Positions 25,124-35,194 of a DNA stretch of 55,859 nucleotides are shown one piece after another. This DNA comes from an uncultured Actinomycetes bacterium. Its GTDB lineage: Bacteria > Actinomycetota > Actinomycetes > Nanopelagicales > Nanopelagicaceae. The notes under the pieces were generated by a model. The model was not told the origin of the DNA. It saw only the letters and a list, made by a program, of their open reading frames with translations, and searched no databases. A program made the position numbers and the translations under genes. Location: assembly GCA_903916385.1 (NCBI GenBank), contig CAIWWH010000043.1, positions 1 to 55,859 on the forward strand, read 5' to 3'. Each line of letters starts with the position of its first letter. Position 1 is the stretch's first letter.

Positions 25124-26494
25124 ATGGCTAAAGCACCAGTGAAAGATCCATACCGCTGCGGTGAATGCGGTTGGACTTCAACAAAGTGGGTAGGACGTTG
25201 CGGCGAGTGCCAAGCTTGGGGCAGCGTTGAAGAGATCTCCGCTCCCAAGAAACTCTCACTAGTTCCCGGAGCGATCTCGCAAGCTGCGACTCCAATTGGC
25301 GATGTCAGTATCGAAAGCGCCAAATCACGCACCAGCGGTGTGGGAGAACTGGATCGCGTCCTTGGAGGCGGGCTGGTTCCGGGAGCGGCAATATTGTTGA
25401 CTGGTGAGCCGGGCGTTGGAAAATCCACGCTTCTTTTATCTGTCGCAGCAGAGTCTGCACGGGCGCAGATGCGAGCTCTCTACGTTAGCGGTGAAGAGTC
25501 CGCATCTCAGATTCGAGTGCGAGCAGACCGCTTAAAAGCGATAGATCCGCAACTCTGGTTAGCTGCTGAGAACGACCTCAGCGCCATCATCTCCCACCTT
25601 GATGCAGTGCAACCTGAACTACTGATTATTGACTCGGTCCAAACTATTTCTAGTAGCGCAGTAGATGGCGCTCCCGGTGGCGTAACTCAAGTTCGTGAGA
25701 TCGCTGCCGCACTGATCAGAATCACTAAGGAACGCAATATAACTCTCGTTCTTGTTGGACATGTAACAAAGGATGGCTCAATTGCCGGTCCACGCATTCT
25801 CGAACATTTGGTGGATGTGGTCCTCACATTTGAGGGAGAACGCCACTCGCGATTGCGACTAATTCGTGCGACCAAAAATCGTTTTGGTGCCGCCGACGAA
25901 GTTGGCTGCTTCGATATGTCCGATGTTGGCATCGTGGGGCTGCCTGATCCAACAGGCCTCTTCACAAGTCGTCATACAGAACCGGTGCCAGGCACTTGTG
26001 TGACCGTCGCTCTTGAAGGGCGTCGCCCACTCCTCGCTGAGATCCAATCCCTCGTTGGAGTTCCTGTTGCTGAGGGTCGTGACTTTGGAAATGCCAGACG
26101 CGTCACTTCGGGCCTTGATAACCCGCGCACTGCGATGACCCTCGCTGTCCTTGAACTGCGCGCCGGAATTCGCTTATCTGGTCGCGATATTTATGTCGCA
26201 ACGGTGGGTGGGATGAAGATCTCCGAGCCAGCCGCTGATCTCGCCGTTGCGCTCTCTGTAGCTTCGGCTGCTAAAGGTCTGGCCCTTCCCGCTGATTTGG
26301 TCGCAGTCGGCGAAGTTGGTCTGGCTGGTGAGATTCGCAAGATCACAGGAGTGCAACAACGCATTGCCGAGGCGGCCCGACTGGGTTTCAAGCGCGCGAT
26401 GGTTCCAGTCGGTTCTGATCTCAAGGTAAGTGGCATCGAAATTCTCGAAGTCTCACGAATTGAACAAGCTATTGCAAAGGTGAAGATCAACTAG
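25124..26494 (+). CDS. radA: DNA repair protein RadA
   Basis: 456 residues; a RecA-like ATPase that helps branch migration in recombination. The N-terminal zinc finger uses C12, C15, C26 and C29. Walker A is 'GEPGVGKST' (94-102) and the RadA signature KNRFG is near residue 250. The C-terminal Lon-like domain spans about 285-456 ('GVPVAEGRDFGNARRVTSGLD' region onward). The gene ends at 26494, where mutY starts (1-nt overlap). In M. tuberculosis and many actinobacteria disA follows radA; it does not here. Confidence 0.96.
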   Translation: MAKAPVKDPYRCGECGWTSTKWVGRCGECQAWGSVEEISAPKKLSLVPGAISQAATPIGDVSIESAKSRTSGVGELDRVLGGGLVPGAAILLTGEPGVGKSTLLLSVAAESARAQMRALYVSGEESASQIRVRADRLKAIDPQLWLAAENDLSAIISHLDAVQPELLIIDSVQTISSSAVDGAPGGVTQVREIAAALIRITKERNITLVLVGHVTKDGSIAGPRILEHLVDVVLTFEGERHSRLRLIRATKNRFGAADEVGCFDMSDVGIVGLPDPTGLFTSRHTEPVPGTCVTVALEGRRPLLAEIQSLVGVPVAEGRDFGNARRVTSGLDNPRTAMTLAVLELRAGIRLSGRDIYVATVGGMKISEPAADLAVALSVASAAKGLALPADLVAVGEVGLAGEIRKITGVQQRIAEAARLGFKRAMVPVGSDLKVSGIEILEVSRIEQAIAKVKIN

Positions 26495-27333
26495 TGCGCC
26501 AAGAGATCGTCCTCGAGTGGTTCGATCAGAACAAGCGTGACCTACCCTGGCGCAGAACCACTCCGTGGGGAGTAATGGTCAGCGAATTCATGTTGCAACA
26601 GACCCCGGTGCAACGCGTGCTTCCCGTCTGGGAGAAGTGGCTAGCTAAGTGGCCCACCCCGCGCGATCTTGCAAAGGCCAAGCGTTCTGAAGTAATCACA
26701 GATTGGGGAAGGTTGGGCTACCCACGGCGCGCGCTGCGCCTGCACGAATCTGCCACGATCATCGCTCGAGATTATAAGAATGCAGTACCAAATGATCTTA
26801 CAGATCTGCGATCTCTTCCAGGTGTCGGTGAATACACCGCGGCTGCGATCGCAGCCTTCGCCTTCAATCAATCGACGTTGGTCCTCGATGTAAATATTCG
26901 TCGCCTCTTCGCTCGAGTGATCGATGGAGTGGAATTTCCGACGCCCTCCCCGTCGCAAATCGAAAGAAGGCTGCGCGCCGAATTAATTCCAGCCGATGGA
27001 GCAAAGTGGGCGGCCGCAACTATGGAGTTTGGCGCTCTCGTATGCACCTCCAAGAACCCAGATTGTGCCGACTGCCCCCTAAAGCGACAGTGTGGCTGGC
27101 GCAAAGCTGGTTACCCAAAATCAGAGTCGGTTCGCAACTCCCAAGCCTGGGTGGGGACAGATCGCCAGTGCCGTGGGGTAATAGTGCAGGCGCTGCGTGA
27201 AGAGAAGAAGATGACTACGCGAAGAGTGCAAGAGCTCTGGCACGATAGCTCTCAAGTGGAACAGGCACTAAAAACACTTATTGCCGATGGCCTCATTGAG
27301 ACCACCGGCAAAAGTTTCAGGCTTCCTAATTAG
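26494..27333 (+). CDS. mutY: A/G-specific adenine DNA glycosylase
   Basis: 279 residues. It removes adenine mispaired with 8-oxoguanine. E31 in 'SEFMLQQTPVQ' is the catalytic Glu, the helix-hairpin-helix is 'LPGVGEYTAAAI', and the catalytic Asp is in 'VLDVNIRR'. The [4Fe-4S] cluster cysteines have C-x6-C-x2-C-x5-C spacing near 190-206. It lacks the C-terminal NUDIX-like domain of E. coli MutY (350 residues), with only a short winged-helix-like tail. The start is GTG sharing a base with the radA stop. It overlaps convergent clpC by 4 nt. Confidence 0.93.
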   Translation: MRQEIVLEWFDQNKRDLPWRRTTPWGVMVSEFMLQQTPVQRVLPVWEKWLAKWPTPRDLAKAKRSEVITDWGRLGYPRRALRLHESATIIARDYKNAVPNDLTDLRSLPGVGEYTAAAIAAFAFNQSTLVLDVNIRRLFARVIDGVEFPTPSPSQIERRLRAELIPADGAKWAAATMEFGALVCTSKNPDCADCPLKRQCGWRKAGYPKSESVRNSQAWVGTDRQCRGVIVQALREEKKMTTRRVQELWHDSSQVEQALKTLIADGLIETTGKSFRLPN

Positions 27334-29831
27334 TTAGAGCTGGTCTCCGCGAGATCACCAGGTGTATCTGGCATCGTCGACTTCACTACACCCGTGAAGG
27401 TGAATGTCTCTTTATCATCAACCGTTACGACATCGACCAAGGTGATCTCTCCTGGCTTAACATCGCCAAAGAGAATCTTCTCTGAGAGGACATCTTCGAT
27501 TTCGCGCTGAATCGTGCGACGCAGTGGTCGCGCACCTAATACAGGGTCGTATCCGCGCTTAGCGAGAAGTGACTTTGCTGCAGAGGTAAGTTCGATTCCC
27601 ATATCTTTCGCGCGCAGGCGCTCATCGAGGTTAGCGATCATGAGATCTACGATCTGAATGATTTCGCCCTCTGAGAGTTGGTGGAAGACCACGATGTCAT
27701 CGATACGGTTGAGAAACTCAGGGCGGAAATGTTGCTTCAACTCATCACTGACCTTCCCCTTCATCCGCTCGTAATTGCCGAGAACATCATCGGAGTTGTG
27801 GAAGCCGAGTCCCAAGGTCTTTGAGATATCGCGAGTTCCAAGGTTGGTGGTCATGATGATCACCGTGTTCTTGAAATCAACGACACGTCCTTGAGAGTCA
27901 GTCAGGCGTCCATCTTCTAGAACCTGCAAAAGCGAGTTGAAGATATCTGGATGTGCCTTCTCGATCTCATCGAAGAGAACGACAGAGAATGGCTTACGAC
28001 GTACCTTCTCGGTCAGCTGTCCGCCCTCGTCATAACCGACATACCCTGGAGGTGCACCAAAGAGGCGTGAGGCGGTGTGCTTCTCGGAGTACTCAGACAT
28101 ATCGAGTTGAATCAAGGCATCCTGATCACCAAAGAGGAAGGCGGCCAGGGTCCGAGAGAGTTCAGTCTTGCCAACGCCGGATGGGCCAGCGAAGATGAAT
28201 GAGCCACCAGGACGCTTTGGATCCTTGAGGCCAGCGCGGGTACGACGAATGGCTTGGGAGAGCGCACGAATCGCTTGATCTTGTCCGATCACACGACGGT
28301 GTAACTCATCTTCCATACGCAAGAGACGCGCTGTCTCTTCCTCGGTCAACTTAAAGACTGGAATTCCAGTGGAGTGTGAGAGCACTTCTGCAATCAACTC
28401 TTCATCGACTTCAGCGACGACGTCAAGGTCGCCTGCCTTCCAGGTCTTCTCGCGATCAACTTTCTCTGCGAGGAGGGTCTTTTCCTTGTCGCGGAAAGAA
28501 GCTGCCTTTTCAAAATCCTGCGCATCGATCGCGGACTCTTTATCTTTACGAGCGCGAGCAATCTTCTCATCGAATTCGCGGAGCTCTGGTGGAGCTGTCA
28601 TGCGACGGATGCGCAGACGTGACCCAGCTTCATCGATCAGATCAATAGCCTTATCTGGCAGGAAGCGATCAGAGATATATCGATCTGCCAGCGTTGCAGC
28701 AGAGACCAACGCAGAGTCCGAGATGGAAACCTTGTGGTGGGTCTCGTAGCGATCGCGCAGACCCTTAAGAATCTCGATTGTGTGGGTAAGAGTTGGCTCG
28801 GCAACCTGAATCGGTTGGAAGCGACGCTCAAGAGCAGCATCCTTCTCAAGGTGCTTGCGATACTCATCAAGCGTGGTTGCGCCAATTGTCTGCAGTTCAC
28901 CGCGAGCGAGCATTGGCTTCAAGATGCTGGCTGCATCAATCGCGCCTTCAGCTGCTCCAGCGCCGACGAGAGTATGAATCTCATCGATAAAGAGGACGAT
29001 ATCGCCACGCGTGCGGATCTCTTTTAAAACCTTCTTTAGGCGCTCTTCGAAATCTCCTCGGTAGCGACTGCCGGCAACAAGTGCGCCAAGGTCAAGAGAG
29101 TAGAGCTGCTTGTCACGTAGGGTCTCGGGGATGTCACCCTTAACGATTGCCTGAGCAAGCCCTTCAACAATCGCAGTCTTTCCAACACCTGGCTCACCAA
29201 TGAGGACTGGATTGTTCTTGGTACGGCGTGAGAGAACTTGCATGACACGTTCAATCTCTTTTTCGCGACCGATTACAGGATCAAGCTTTCCTTCGCGGGC
29301 AGCCTGGGTCAGGTTACGTCCGAATTGATCGAGTACCAGTGACGTTGATGGTGTTCCTTCGGCCGGTCCACCTTGTGCAGCGGGCTCCTTGCCTTGGTAA
29401 CCGGAGAGAAGCTGGATTACTTGCTGGCGAACCCGATTGAGATCAGCCCCTAGCTTTACCAATACTTGTGCAGCGACGCCCTCGCCTTCGCGGATCAGTC
29501 CCAGCAGGATGTGCTCGGTGCCAATGTAATTGTGGCCGAGTTGTAGCGCCTCACGGAGAGAGAGTTCAAGAACCTTCTTAGCGCGCGGTGTAAATGGAAT
29601 ATGACCGGAAGGGGCTTGCTGGCCCTGGCCAATGATCTCCTCGACCTGCGAGCGCACAGCCTCAAGTGAGATACCGAGAGCTTCCAAGGCCTTGGCGGCA
29701 ACGCCCTCCCCCTCATGGATTAAACCCAGAAGGATGTGCTCGGTGCCGATGTAGTTGTGGTTGAGCATGCGAGCCTCTTCCTGCGCCAGGACAACGACGC
29801 GGCGGGCTCTATCTGTAAAGCGCTCAAACAT
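27330..29831 (-). CDS. clpC: ATP-dependent Clp protease ATP-binding subunit ClpC
   Basis: 833 residues. Two N-domain repeats ('[13 protein letters not shown]' at 26-38 and 101-113) are followed by AAA domain 1 (Walker A 'GEPGVGKT', 212-219). A middle domain carries a UVR-like coiled coil ('[15 protein letters not shown]'), and AAA domain 2 has '[11 protein letters not shown]'. It unfolds substrates for ClpP. The ATG has a GA-rich site (AGAGG) upstream. A TAGGCT -10 lies at 29862-29867 on the minus strand, giving a leader of roughly 25 nt. I found no clear ClgR palindrome. Confidence 0.97.
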   Translation of the reverse strand: MFERFTDRARRVVVLAQEEARMLNHNYIGTEHILLGLIHEGEGVAAKALEALGISLEAVRSQVEEIIGQGQQAPSGHIPFTPRAKKVLELSLREALQLGHNYIGTEHILLGLIREGEGVAAQVLVKLGADLNRVRQQVIQLLSGYQGKEPAAQGGPAEGTPSTSLVLDQFGRNLTQAAREGKLDPVIGREKEIERVMQVLSRRTKNNPVLIGEPGVGKTAIVEGLAQAIVKGDIPETLRDKQLYSLDLGALVAGSRYRGDFEERLKKVLKEIRTRGDIVLFIDEIHTLVGAGAAEGAIDAASILKPMLARGELQTIGATTLDEYRKHLEKDAALERRFQPIQVAEPTLTHTIEILKGLRDRYETHHKVSISDSALVSAATLADRYISDRFLPDKAIDLIDEAGSRLRIRRMTAPPELREFDEKIARARKDKESAIDAQDFEKAASFRDKEKTLLAEKVDREKTWKAGDLDVVAEVDEELIAEVLSHSTGIPVFKLTEEETARLLRMEDELHRRVIGQDQAIRALSQAIRRTRAGLKDPKRPGGSFIFAGPSGVGKTELSRTLAAFLFGDQDALIQLDMSEYSEKHTASRLFGAPPGYVGYDEGGQLTEKVRRKPFSVVLFDEIEKAHPDIFNSLLQVLEDGRLTDSQGRVVDFKNTVIIMTTNLGTRDISKTLGLGFHNSDDVLGNYERMKGKVSDELKQHFRPEFLNRIDDIVVFHQLSEGEIIQIVDLMIANLDERLRAKDMGIELTSAAKSLLAKRGYDPVLGARPLRRTIQREIEDVLSEKILFGDVKPGEITLVDVVTVDDKETFTFTGVVKSTMPDTPGDLAETSSN

Positions 29832-29861
29832 GGGGGCACCTCTTTCTACTTACTTAGGATT

Positions 29862-29867
29862 AGCCTA
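29862..29867 (-). promoter_or_regulatory. Candidate -10 (TAGGCT) of clpC
   Basis: TAGGCT on the minus strand, 30 nt before the clpC ATG, which has its own GA-rich ribosome site. The 106-nt gap 29832-29937 holds this site and nothing else I can recognise. The hexamer is symmetric (TAGCCTA, 29861-29867), so weak antisense initiation into clpC is possible. Confidence 0.45.
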
Positions 29868-29937
29868 CCTGTAACACGGTTTCGGGGTGATTTATGCCCT
29901 TCTCGAAGGCTGAGACAACCCCGAGAGATTTGACGGG

Positions 29938-30438
29938 CTAGAGGATGCGAAGCATTCGAGTATTACCCAAGGTGTTGGGCTTTACCCGCTCTAGATCCAA
30001 GAATTCGGCGACGCCTTCGTCGTAAGAGCGTAATAATTGCTGATAAACCTCAGGTTCGACAGGCGTTCCTTCGATCACTTCAAAGCCGTTGCGGCCAAAG
30101 AATTCGGTCTCAAATGTGAGGCAGAAGATCCGCTCCACGCCCAGGCTGCGGGCGCGCTCGACAATATTTCCGATAATCGCATTGCCAACCCCCTTGCCCC
30201 TCATGGATTCCAGGACTGCCACTGTGCGAACTTCAGCGAGGTCCTCCCAGAGCACGTGGAGCGCACCACACCCGACAATCTCTCCTTCGTACTCAGCAAT
30301 GGTGAATTCTTGGACAGTCTCGTAAAGCGTGACTGTCTCCTTGGCGAGTAGACGACGCCCGAGAACATAGGTATCGATGATGGCGCGGATAGCCTTGATA
30401 TCCGAAGTTCGCGCTGGGCGAACAATTACATCACTCAT
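29938..30438 (-). CDS. argA: Amino-acid N-acetyltransferase (ArgA-type, GNAT)
   Basis: 166 residues; a single GNAT domain. The acetyl-CoA loop is 'RGKGVGNAIIGNIV' near 79-92. 'VTLYETVQEF', 'GCGALHVLWEDLAEVRTVAV', 'CLTFETEFFGRNGF' and the ending 'KPNTLGNTRMLRIL' closely match the pattern of the M. tuberculosis glutamate acetyltransferase Rv2747, which starts arginine synthesis. The ATG overlaps the lysS stop by 4 nt, so it is coupled to lysS. Confidence 0.88.
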   Translation of the reverse strand: MSDVIVRPARTSDIKAIRAIIDTYVLGRRLLAKETVTLYETVQEFTIAEYEGEIVGCGALHVLWEDLAEVRTVAVLESMRGKGVGNAIIGNIVERARSLGVERIFCLTFETEFFGRNGFEVIEGTPVEPEVYQQLLRSYDEGVAEFLDLERVKPNTLGNTRMLRIL

Positions 30439-31934
30439 TGTTCCTCTGGCTTCACGAGTGGAAAGAGAATGGTTTCGCGAATACCTAAGCCAGTCAGAGT
30501 CATCAAGAGCCGATCAACGCCCATACCCATTCCACCCATCGGAGGAATTCCGTACTCCATAGCGCGCAAGAAATCTTCATCAAGGTTCATCGCCTCGACA
30601 TCTCCCTTAGCACCCAAGGCTGCTTGTTCCACTAGGCGATCACGTTGAATGACTGGATCGATCAACTCAGAGTATCCAGTTGCAAGTTCAAAGCCTTCAA
30701 CGTAGAGATCCCACTTCTCGACGAGGCCAGGAGTAGTTCTGTGTGCCCGTACGAGCGGCGAGGTATCAACTGGGAAGCCGCGCACGAAGATCGGCTCCAT
30801 CAATTGGCCTTCGGTGACATGTTCAAAGATCTCTTCGGCTAACTTGCCGGGAACCCACTTAGGATCGATCTTTATACCGAGTTTTGTTGCGATTACCTTT
30901 AATTCATCAAGGGAGGTTTGCGCGGTCACAACTTCACCCACACCTTCGGAGATTAAGTCAAAGAGGTTTGCTTCACGCCACGTTCCACCTAGATCGAGCT
31001 GACGACCATCATGATGAGTAACCACATGAGATCCATAGACCGCGAAGGCAGCCTCTTGGATGAGATCACGAGTCAGCGCGGCGATGGAATCCCAATCGCC
31101 ATATGCTTGATAGGCCTCGATCATCGCGAACTCCGGTGAGTGACTGGAGTCAGCTCCCTCGTTGCGGAAGTTTCGGTTAATTTCAAAGACACGCTCCAAC
31201 CCACCGACAACACAGCGCTTCAAGAAGAGTTCAGGTGCGATACGTAAAAAGAGATCCATATCGTAAGCGTTGCTATGAGTTTTAAAGGGACGAGCAGCAG
31301 CACCCCCATGCATGACTTGCAGCATCGGAGTCTCAACCTCAATAAACTCACGAGAAGAGAATGAATCTCGCAAAGATTTCATGACCTGTGGGCGAAGGCG
31401 CGCGTTGAAGCGGGCCTCGGGGCGAACAATCAGGTCTACATAACGCATACGAACGCGCGTCTCCTCAGAGAGTGGCTTGTGTTCGACAGGAAGTGGACGT
31501 AGCGACTTCGCCGCGAGTTGATAAGAGTCGGCAAGAATGGAGAGCTCTCCACGTTTGGAGGTAATAATTTCGCCGGTAACACTTACAAGATCACCAATAT
31601 CAATATCGCTCTTCCACTGATTGAGAAGATCAGCGCCAACCTTGTCGAGTGAGAACATCGCCTGTAACTCTGTTCCATCTCCTTCTCGCAAGGTTGCGAA
31701 ACAGAGCTTGCCAGTATCGCGCTTAAAGATGACTCGCCCTGATAAGGACTCTTGAATTCCCGTCGCAACATCTATCGCGAGATCAGCATGGCGAGCCCGA
31801 ATCTCCTTGAGGGTGGCGGTGCGGGCTACAGCTACTGGGTAGGCCTCATCGCCACGGGCTAAGATCGCGCTGCGCTTTTCACGGCGAATACGTAATTGCT
31901 CTGGCAGGTCATCTGCAATGATCTCTTCACTCAT
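30435..31934 (-). CDS. lysS: Lysyl-tRNA synthetase, class II
   Basis: 499 residues. An OB-fold anticodon-binding domain (about 55-170) precedes the class II core. Motif 2 is 'FRNEGADSSHSPEF' and motif 3 is 'GMGMGVDRLLMTLTG'. It charges tRNA-Lys in the cytosol. A TAGACT hexamer (minus strand, 31944-31949) ends 9 nt before the ATG without a Shine-Dalgarno, so a leaderless transcript starting here is possible, although coaX lies only 23 nt upstream. Lysyl-tRNA could also feed the MprF-like protein at 50636-52303. Confidence 0.97.
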   Translation of the reverse strand: MSEEIIADDLPEQLRIRREKRSAILARGDEAYPVAVARTATLKEIRARHADLAIDVATGIQESLSGRVIFKRDTGKLCFATLREGDGTELQAMFSLDKVGADLLNQWKSDIDIGDLVSVTGEIITSKRGELSILADSYQLAAKSLRPLPVEHKPLSEETRVRMRYVDLIVRPEARFNARLRPQVMKSLRDSFSSREFIEVETPMLQVMHGGAAARPFKTHSNAYDMDLFLRIAPELFLKRCVVGGLERVFEINRNFRNEGADSSHSPEFAMIEAYQAYGDWDSIAALTRDLIQEAAFAVYGSHVVTHHDGRQLDLGGTWREANLFDLISEGVGEVVTAQTSLDELKVIATKLGIKIDPKWVPGKLAEEIFEHVTEGQLMEPIFVRGFPVDTSPLVRAHRTTPGLVEKWDLYVEGFELATGYSELIDPVIQRDRLVEQAALGAKGDVEAMNLDEDFLRAMEYGIPPMGGMGMGVDRLLMTLTGLGIRETILFPLVKPEEQ

Positions 31935-31957
31935 AATCTAGTCAGTCTACCCTGTCG

Positions 31958-32743
31958 TTATTTATCGCCCGAATTTCGGTCAAAGACCATGGCCAATCCA
32001 AGGAGAGTCAAGTCCGGTTCGTGGGTATCGATAGTTTCACTTATGCCGAGCACTAGTGGAGCGAGTCCACCCGTTGCGATTACGGTGGTAGGACCAGTGC
32101 CGGGATAGAGAATTTCTAACTCTGCAATGATTCTGGTGACCAGCCCATCGACCTGTCCAGCAAATCCATAGATGGTCCCCGATTGCAACGCTTCGACTGT
32201 GTTCTTACCGATTACGGATTTTGGCTTTACCAATTCCACTTTGCGTAGTTGAGCCGCCCTCGCCGCAAGGGCATCGACCGAGATTTCTATACCGGGGGCG
32301 AGGGCTCCACCTAAGAATTCGCCTTTGGGCGAGACGACATCGAGATTAGTTGAGGTACCAAAATCCACAACGATGCAGGGGCCATCGGCGCCAAAGAGTT
32401 CATGCGCCGCCAAAGTATTTACGATGCGGTCAGCGCCTATCTCCTTTGGATTATCAACTAGAAGTGGAACACCTGTCTTAATACCGGGCTCCACAATGGT
32501 GACAGGAATAGAGGTGAAGTAACGGGCCACCATATTGCGAAGTTCACGGAGCGTCGCGGGAACAGTTGAGCAGATCGAGAGTCCATCAACTTCGATCCCA
32601 TCAAGAAGAGCCCTGTACTGCAACCAGAGTTCATCCGCGGTATCGCGCGGATCAGTCTTCACCCGCCATGAGTGAATCAGGGTCGCGCCATCAAATGCAC
32701 CTAACACCGTGTTGGTATTTCCTACATCAATTGTGAGGAGCAT
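31958..32743 (-). CDS. coaX: Type III pantothenate kinase
   Basis: 261 residues; phosphorylates pantothenate, the first step to CoA. The ASKHA-fold phosphate loop is 'IDVGNTNTVLGAFDG' (5-19). 'VVDFGTSTNLDVV' and 'FLGGALAPGIEIS' are the other family motifs. Its ATG is directly after the nadC stop (no gap). PanC, which makes the substrate, is encoded three genes upstream in the same run. Confidence 0.95.
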   Translation of the reverse strand: MLLTIDVGNTNTVLGAFDGATLIHSWRVKTDPRDTADELWLQYRALLDGIEVDGLSICSTVPATLRELRNMVARYFTSIPVTIVEPGIKTGVPLLVDNPKEIGADRIVNTLAAHELFGADGPCIVVDFGTSTNLDVVSPKGEFLGGALAPGIEISVDALAARAAQLRKVELVKPKSVIGKNTVEALQSGTIYGFAGQVDGLVTRIIAELEILYPGTGPTTVIATGGLAPLVLGISETIDTHEPDLTLLGLAMVFDRNSGDK

Positions 32744-33577
32744 TTATCTTCCCATCGTCAGATCGAGACCAATATCGAGCGCTTTTGCAGAGTGAGTAAG
32801 TGCTCCAATGGCAAGGTAGTCAACGCCGCTGCGCGCATAAGCAAGAGCGCTCTCCAGAGTGATTCCACCCGATGCCTCTAGTTTTGCGCGACCAGCAACA
32901 ATTGCAACAGCATCGCGGCAGAGTTCAGGAGACATATTGTCGAGCAGTACTAGATCAGGGCTCCCAACTAGGACCTCCTGTAGTTGCTTCAAATTATCTA
33001 CCTCAACTTCGATCTCGGTATCCGGGTATTTCTGGCGCACTAACTCAAAGGCTTGCAGGACTCCACCGGCCGCCACCACATGGTTATCTTTCACCAGAGC
33101 AGCATCTGAGAGCGATAGTCGATGGTTGACTCCGCCGCCGGCGCGCACCGCAGCTTTTTCTAGTAGCCGCCAACCAGGCGTTGTCTTGCGTGTATCTCGA
33201 ATCTGACAGCTAGTGCCCGCGATCGCATCAACCCACCGACTGGTCTCAGTTGCGATTCCGCTGAGGTGAGTCAAAAAATTCAGAGCGGTCCGCTCGGCAA
33301 GCAGCAGTTTTCTCGTGTTGCCACGCGCTAGCAAAATGGTGCTGCCAGGAGTTACTCGCTCCCCATCGTGGATCGGAGTAGCAATATCTGTGATACCCAC
33401 CGTATGAAGAACGCGGATCACTACATCAATCCCAGCTATGACCCCTGCTTGTCGGCTCACGAATTTCGCCGTGCTGATCTGCTCTGCGGGGATCGTTGCG
33501 GTAGAGGTTATATCGACTCCGCCTGCCAAATCTTCAGCGATTGCGAGGGCGATAAGGGCATCCAATGAATCACTCAC
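32744..33577 (-). CDS. nadC: Quinolinate phosphoribosyltransferase
   Basis: 277 residues; converts quinolinate and PRPP to nicotinate mononucleotide. Conserved 'IRDTRKTTPGWRLLEKAAVRAGGG' region (Arg and Lys active-site residues), 'HRLSLSDAALVKDNH', and 'EVEVDNL' with 'LLDNMSP' are all present. It overlaps nadB by 8 nt and abuts coaX. No nadA (quinolinate synthase) is in the window. Confidence 0.96.
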   Translation of the reverse strand: MSDSLDALIALAIAEDLAGGVDITSTATIPAEQISTAKFVSRQAGVIAGIDVVIRVLHTVGITDIATPIHDGERVTPGSTILLARGNTRKLLLAERTALNFLTHLSGIATETSRWVDAIAGTSCQIRDTRKTTPGWRLLEKAAVRAGGGVNHRLSLSDAALVKDNHVVAAGGVLQAFELVRQKYPDTEIEVEVDNLKQLQEVLVGSPDLVLLDNMSPELCRDAVAIVAGRAKLEASGGITLESALAYARSGVDYLAIGALTHSAKALDIGLDLTMGR

Positions 33578-35186
33578 CCTCGATCACCTTTCTTGTAGTG
33601 CTCCAGGTGCCGGCCATATCCAGACGCTCAACAATTCGCACCTTGCACTCCTCACTTCTTTCTGGGTAATCACTCCGCCAGTGAGATCCACGAGACTCGT
33701 GCCTCTCTAGGGCAGAGCGGACAATTGCCGTGGCGAGGAAGTAGAGATTTGAGACCTCCCATGCATCGACGCCTGGCTCTCGCACCTGTCGCTTACCCAA
33801 TTGCTCCAGCGTCGCCAGCGTCGCCTTCAAACTCTTTGCAGATCGCATCACTCCCGCTCCCTCGCTCATGGCAAGTTGCAGCGGGATTCGAATCGAAGGA
33901 TCCATCAAAACGCGCTCTTCTTGCATGTCCTCAACTGGTTCTAGTTGCTCTGGCAGATTGCCAGCAATGTGTTCAGAGATGCGCGCGCCGAAAACCAGAC
34001 CTTCTAAGAGAGAATTTGAGGCAAGGCGATTAGCGCCATGCGCTCCTGTGCATGCGCTCTCACCGCACACGTAAAGTCCTGGGACTGTGCTCTGCCCCTG
34101 CAAGTCAACTAAGACCCCGCCTGATGCGTAGTGCGAAGCAGGCGCGACGGGAATTAATTGGTGTTCAGGGTCAATCCCATTTGTCATACAGGATGCGTAG
34201 ATCGTTGGGAAGCGTCCTTTGAAATCAGGTACAGCGGTTGCATCAAGCCACATATGCGGAACATGGGCTTCACGCATCTGATTAAAGATCTCCTTTGCGA
34301 CGATATCTCGTGGCGCTAGATCCGCCTGTGGATGCACAGCCTCCATGAAACGCTCGCCTTTGTGATTGAGAAGTACCGCTCCTTCGCCCCGCACCGCCTC
34401 GCTAATGAGAGGTTGCTGCCCGGCAGCGGAGGTATCGCGCCAGAGCACTGTTGGATGGAATTGAATAAATTCCACATCTGCGACCGCTGCGCCTGCCCGC
34501 AGGGCTAGCGCAACACCATCGCCGGTAGAGACAGATGGGTTCGTTGTCTGCGAATAAACCTGACCGAGGCCACCCGTTGCGATCACTACAGCGCGAGCAA
34601 GTGCCCTCCCGACACCAGAACTGGAACCTGCACCGATAACGTGCAAGGTCACGCCACATACACGGCCATCTGCAGCTTGCAGGGCATCAATAACAAGAGC
34701 GTGTTCGATGACTTCAATACCAGAATCATTTTGCACTGCGGCAAGAAGTGCGCGCGATACTTCTGCGCCGGTCGCGTCTCCACCTGCATGCAGGATGCGA
34801 TTTCGATGGTGTCCGCCCTCTCGGGTTAGTGCAATCTCACCGCTCTCGGCCTTATCAAAGACGGCGCCGCGCGCAATTAATTTGCGAACCGCCTCTGGTC
34901 CTTCGGTAACAAGAACATTTACTGCATCGATATCGCAGAGACCCGCACCGGCGATCAAAGTGTCTTCCTTGTGCTCCTCTGGCGAATCGCCCGGTCCAAG
35001 TGCTGCTGCAATTCCACCTTGTGCCCACTTCGTCGAGCCTTCATCAATATGGGCCTTAGTTACTAGAAGCACCGAAAGATTTGCAGCGCGAGCATTGAGC
35101 GCAGTTGTTAGACCCGCTACCCCAGAACCAATAACGATGACATCTGCATGAGTGGTCCAACCGGGTTTCCCCGCAAAGAGTTTCAT
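33570..35186 (-). CDS. nadB: L-aspartate oxidase
   Basis: 538 residues; an FAD enzyme that makes iminoaspartate for NAD synthesis. The dinucleotide fold is 'VIVIGSGVAGLTTALNA' (16-32). The capping and active-site region has 'TREGGHHRNRILHAGGDATG' and 'HPTVLW', and FAD contacts continue at 'GANRLASNSLLEGLVFG'. The ATG lies 8 nt after panC, with GAGGAG about 14 nt upstream. The 3' end overlaps nadC by 8 nt. Confidence 0.96.
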   Translation of the reverse strand: MKLFAGKPGWTTHADVIVIGSGVAGLTTALNARAANLSVLLVTKAHIDEGSTKWAQGGIAAALGPGDSPEEHKEDTLIAGAGLCDIDAVNVLVTEGPEAVRKLIARGAVFDKAESGEIALTREGGHHRNRILHAGGDATGAEVSRALLAAVQNDSGIEVIEHALVIDALQAADGRVCGVTLHVIGAGSSSGVGRALARAVVIATGGLGQVYSQTTNPSVSTGDGVALALRAGAAVADVEFIQFHPTVLWRDTSAAGQQPLISEAVRGEGAVLLNHKGERFMEAVHPQADLAPRDIVAKEIFNQMREAHVPHMWLDATAVPDFKGRFPTIYASCMTNGIDPEHQLIPVAPASHYASGGVLVDLQGQSTVPGLYVCGESACTGAHGANRLASNSLLEGLVFGARISEHIAGNLPEQLEPVEDMQEERVLMDPSIRIPLQLAMSEGAGVMRSAKSLKATLATLEQLGKRQVREPGVDAWEVSNLYFLATAIVRSALERHESRGSHWRSDYPERSEECKVRIVERLDMAGTWSTTRKVIEGE

Positions 35187-35194
35187 TTCTGTCG

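Noticed and set aside
29832-29937. Possible tRNA or small RNA in the clpC upstream gap
   Set aside because: No cloverleaf pairing or T-loop motif is visible; it is explained by the clpC promoter.
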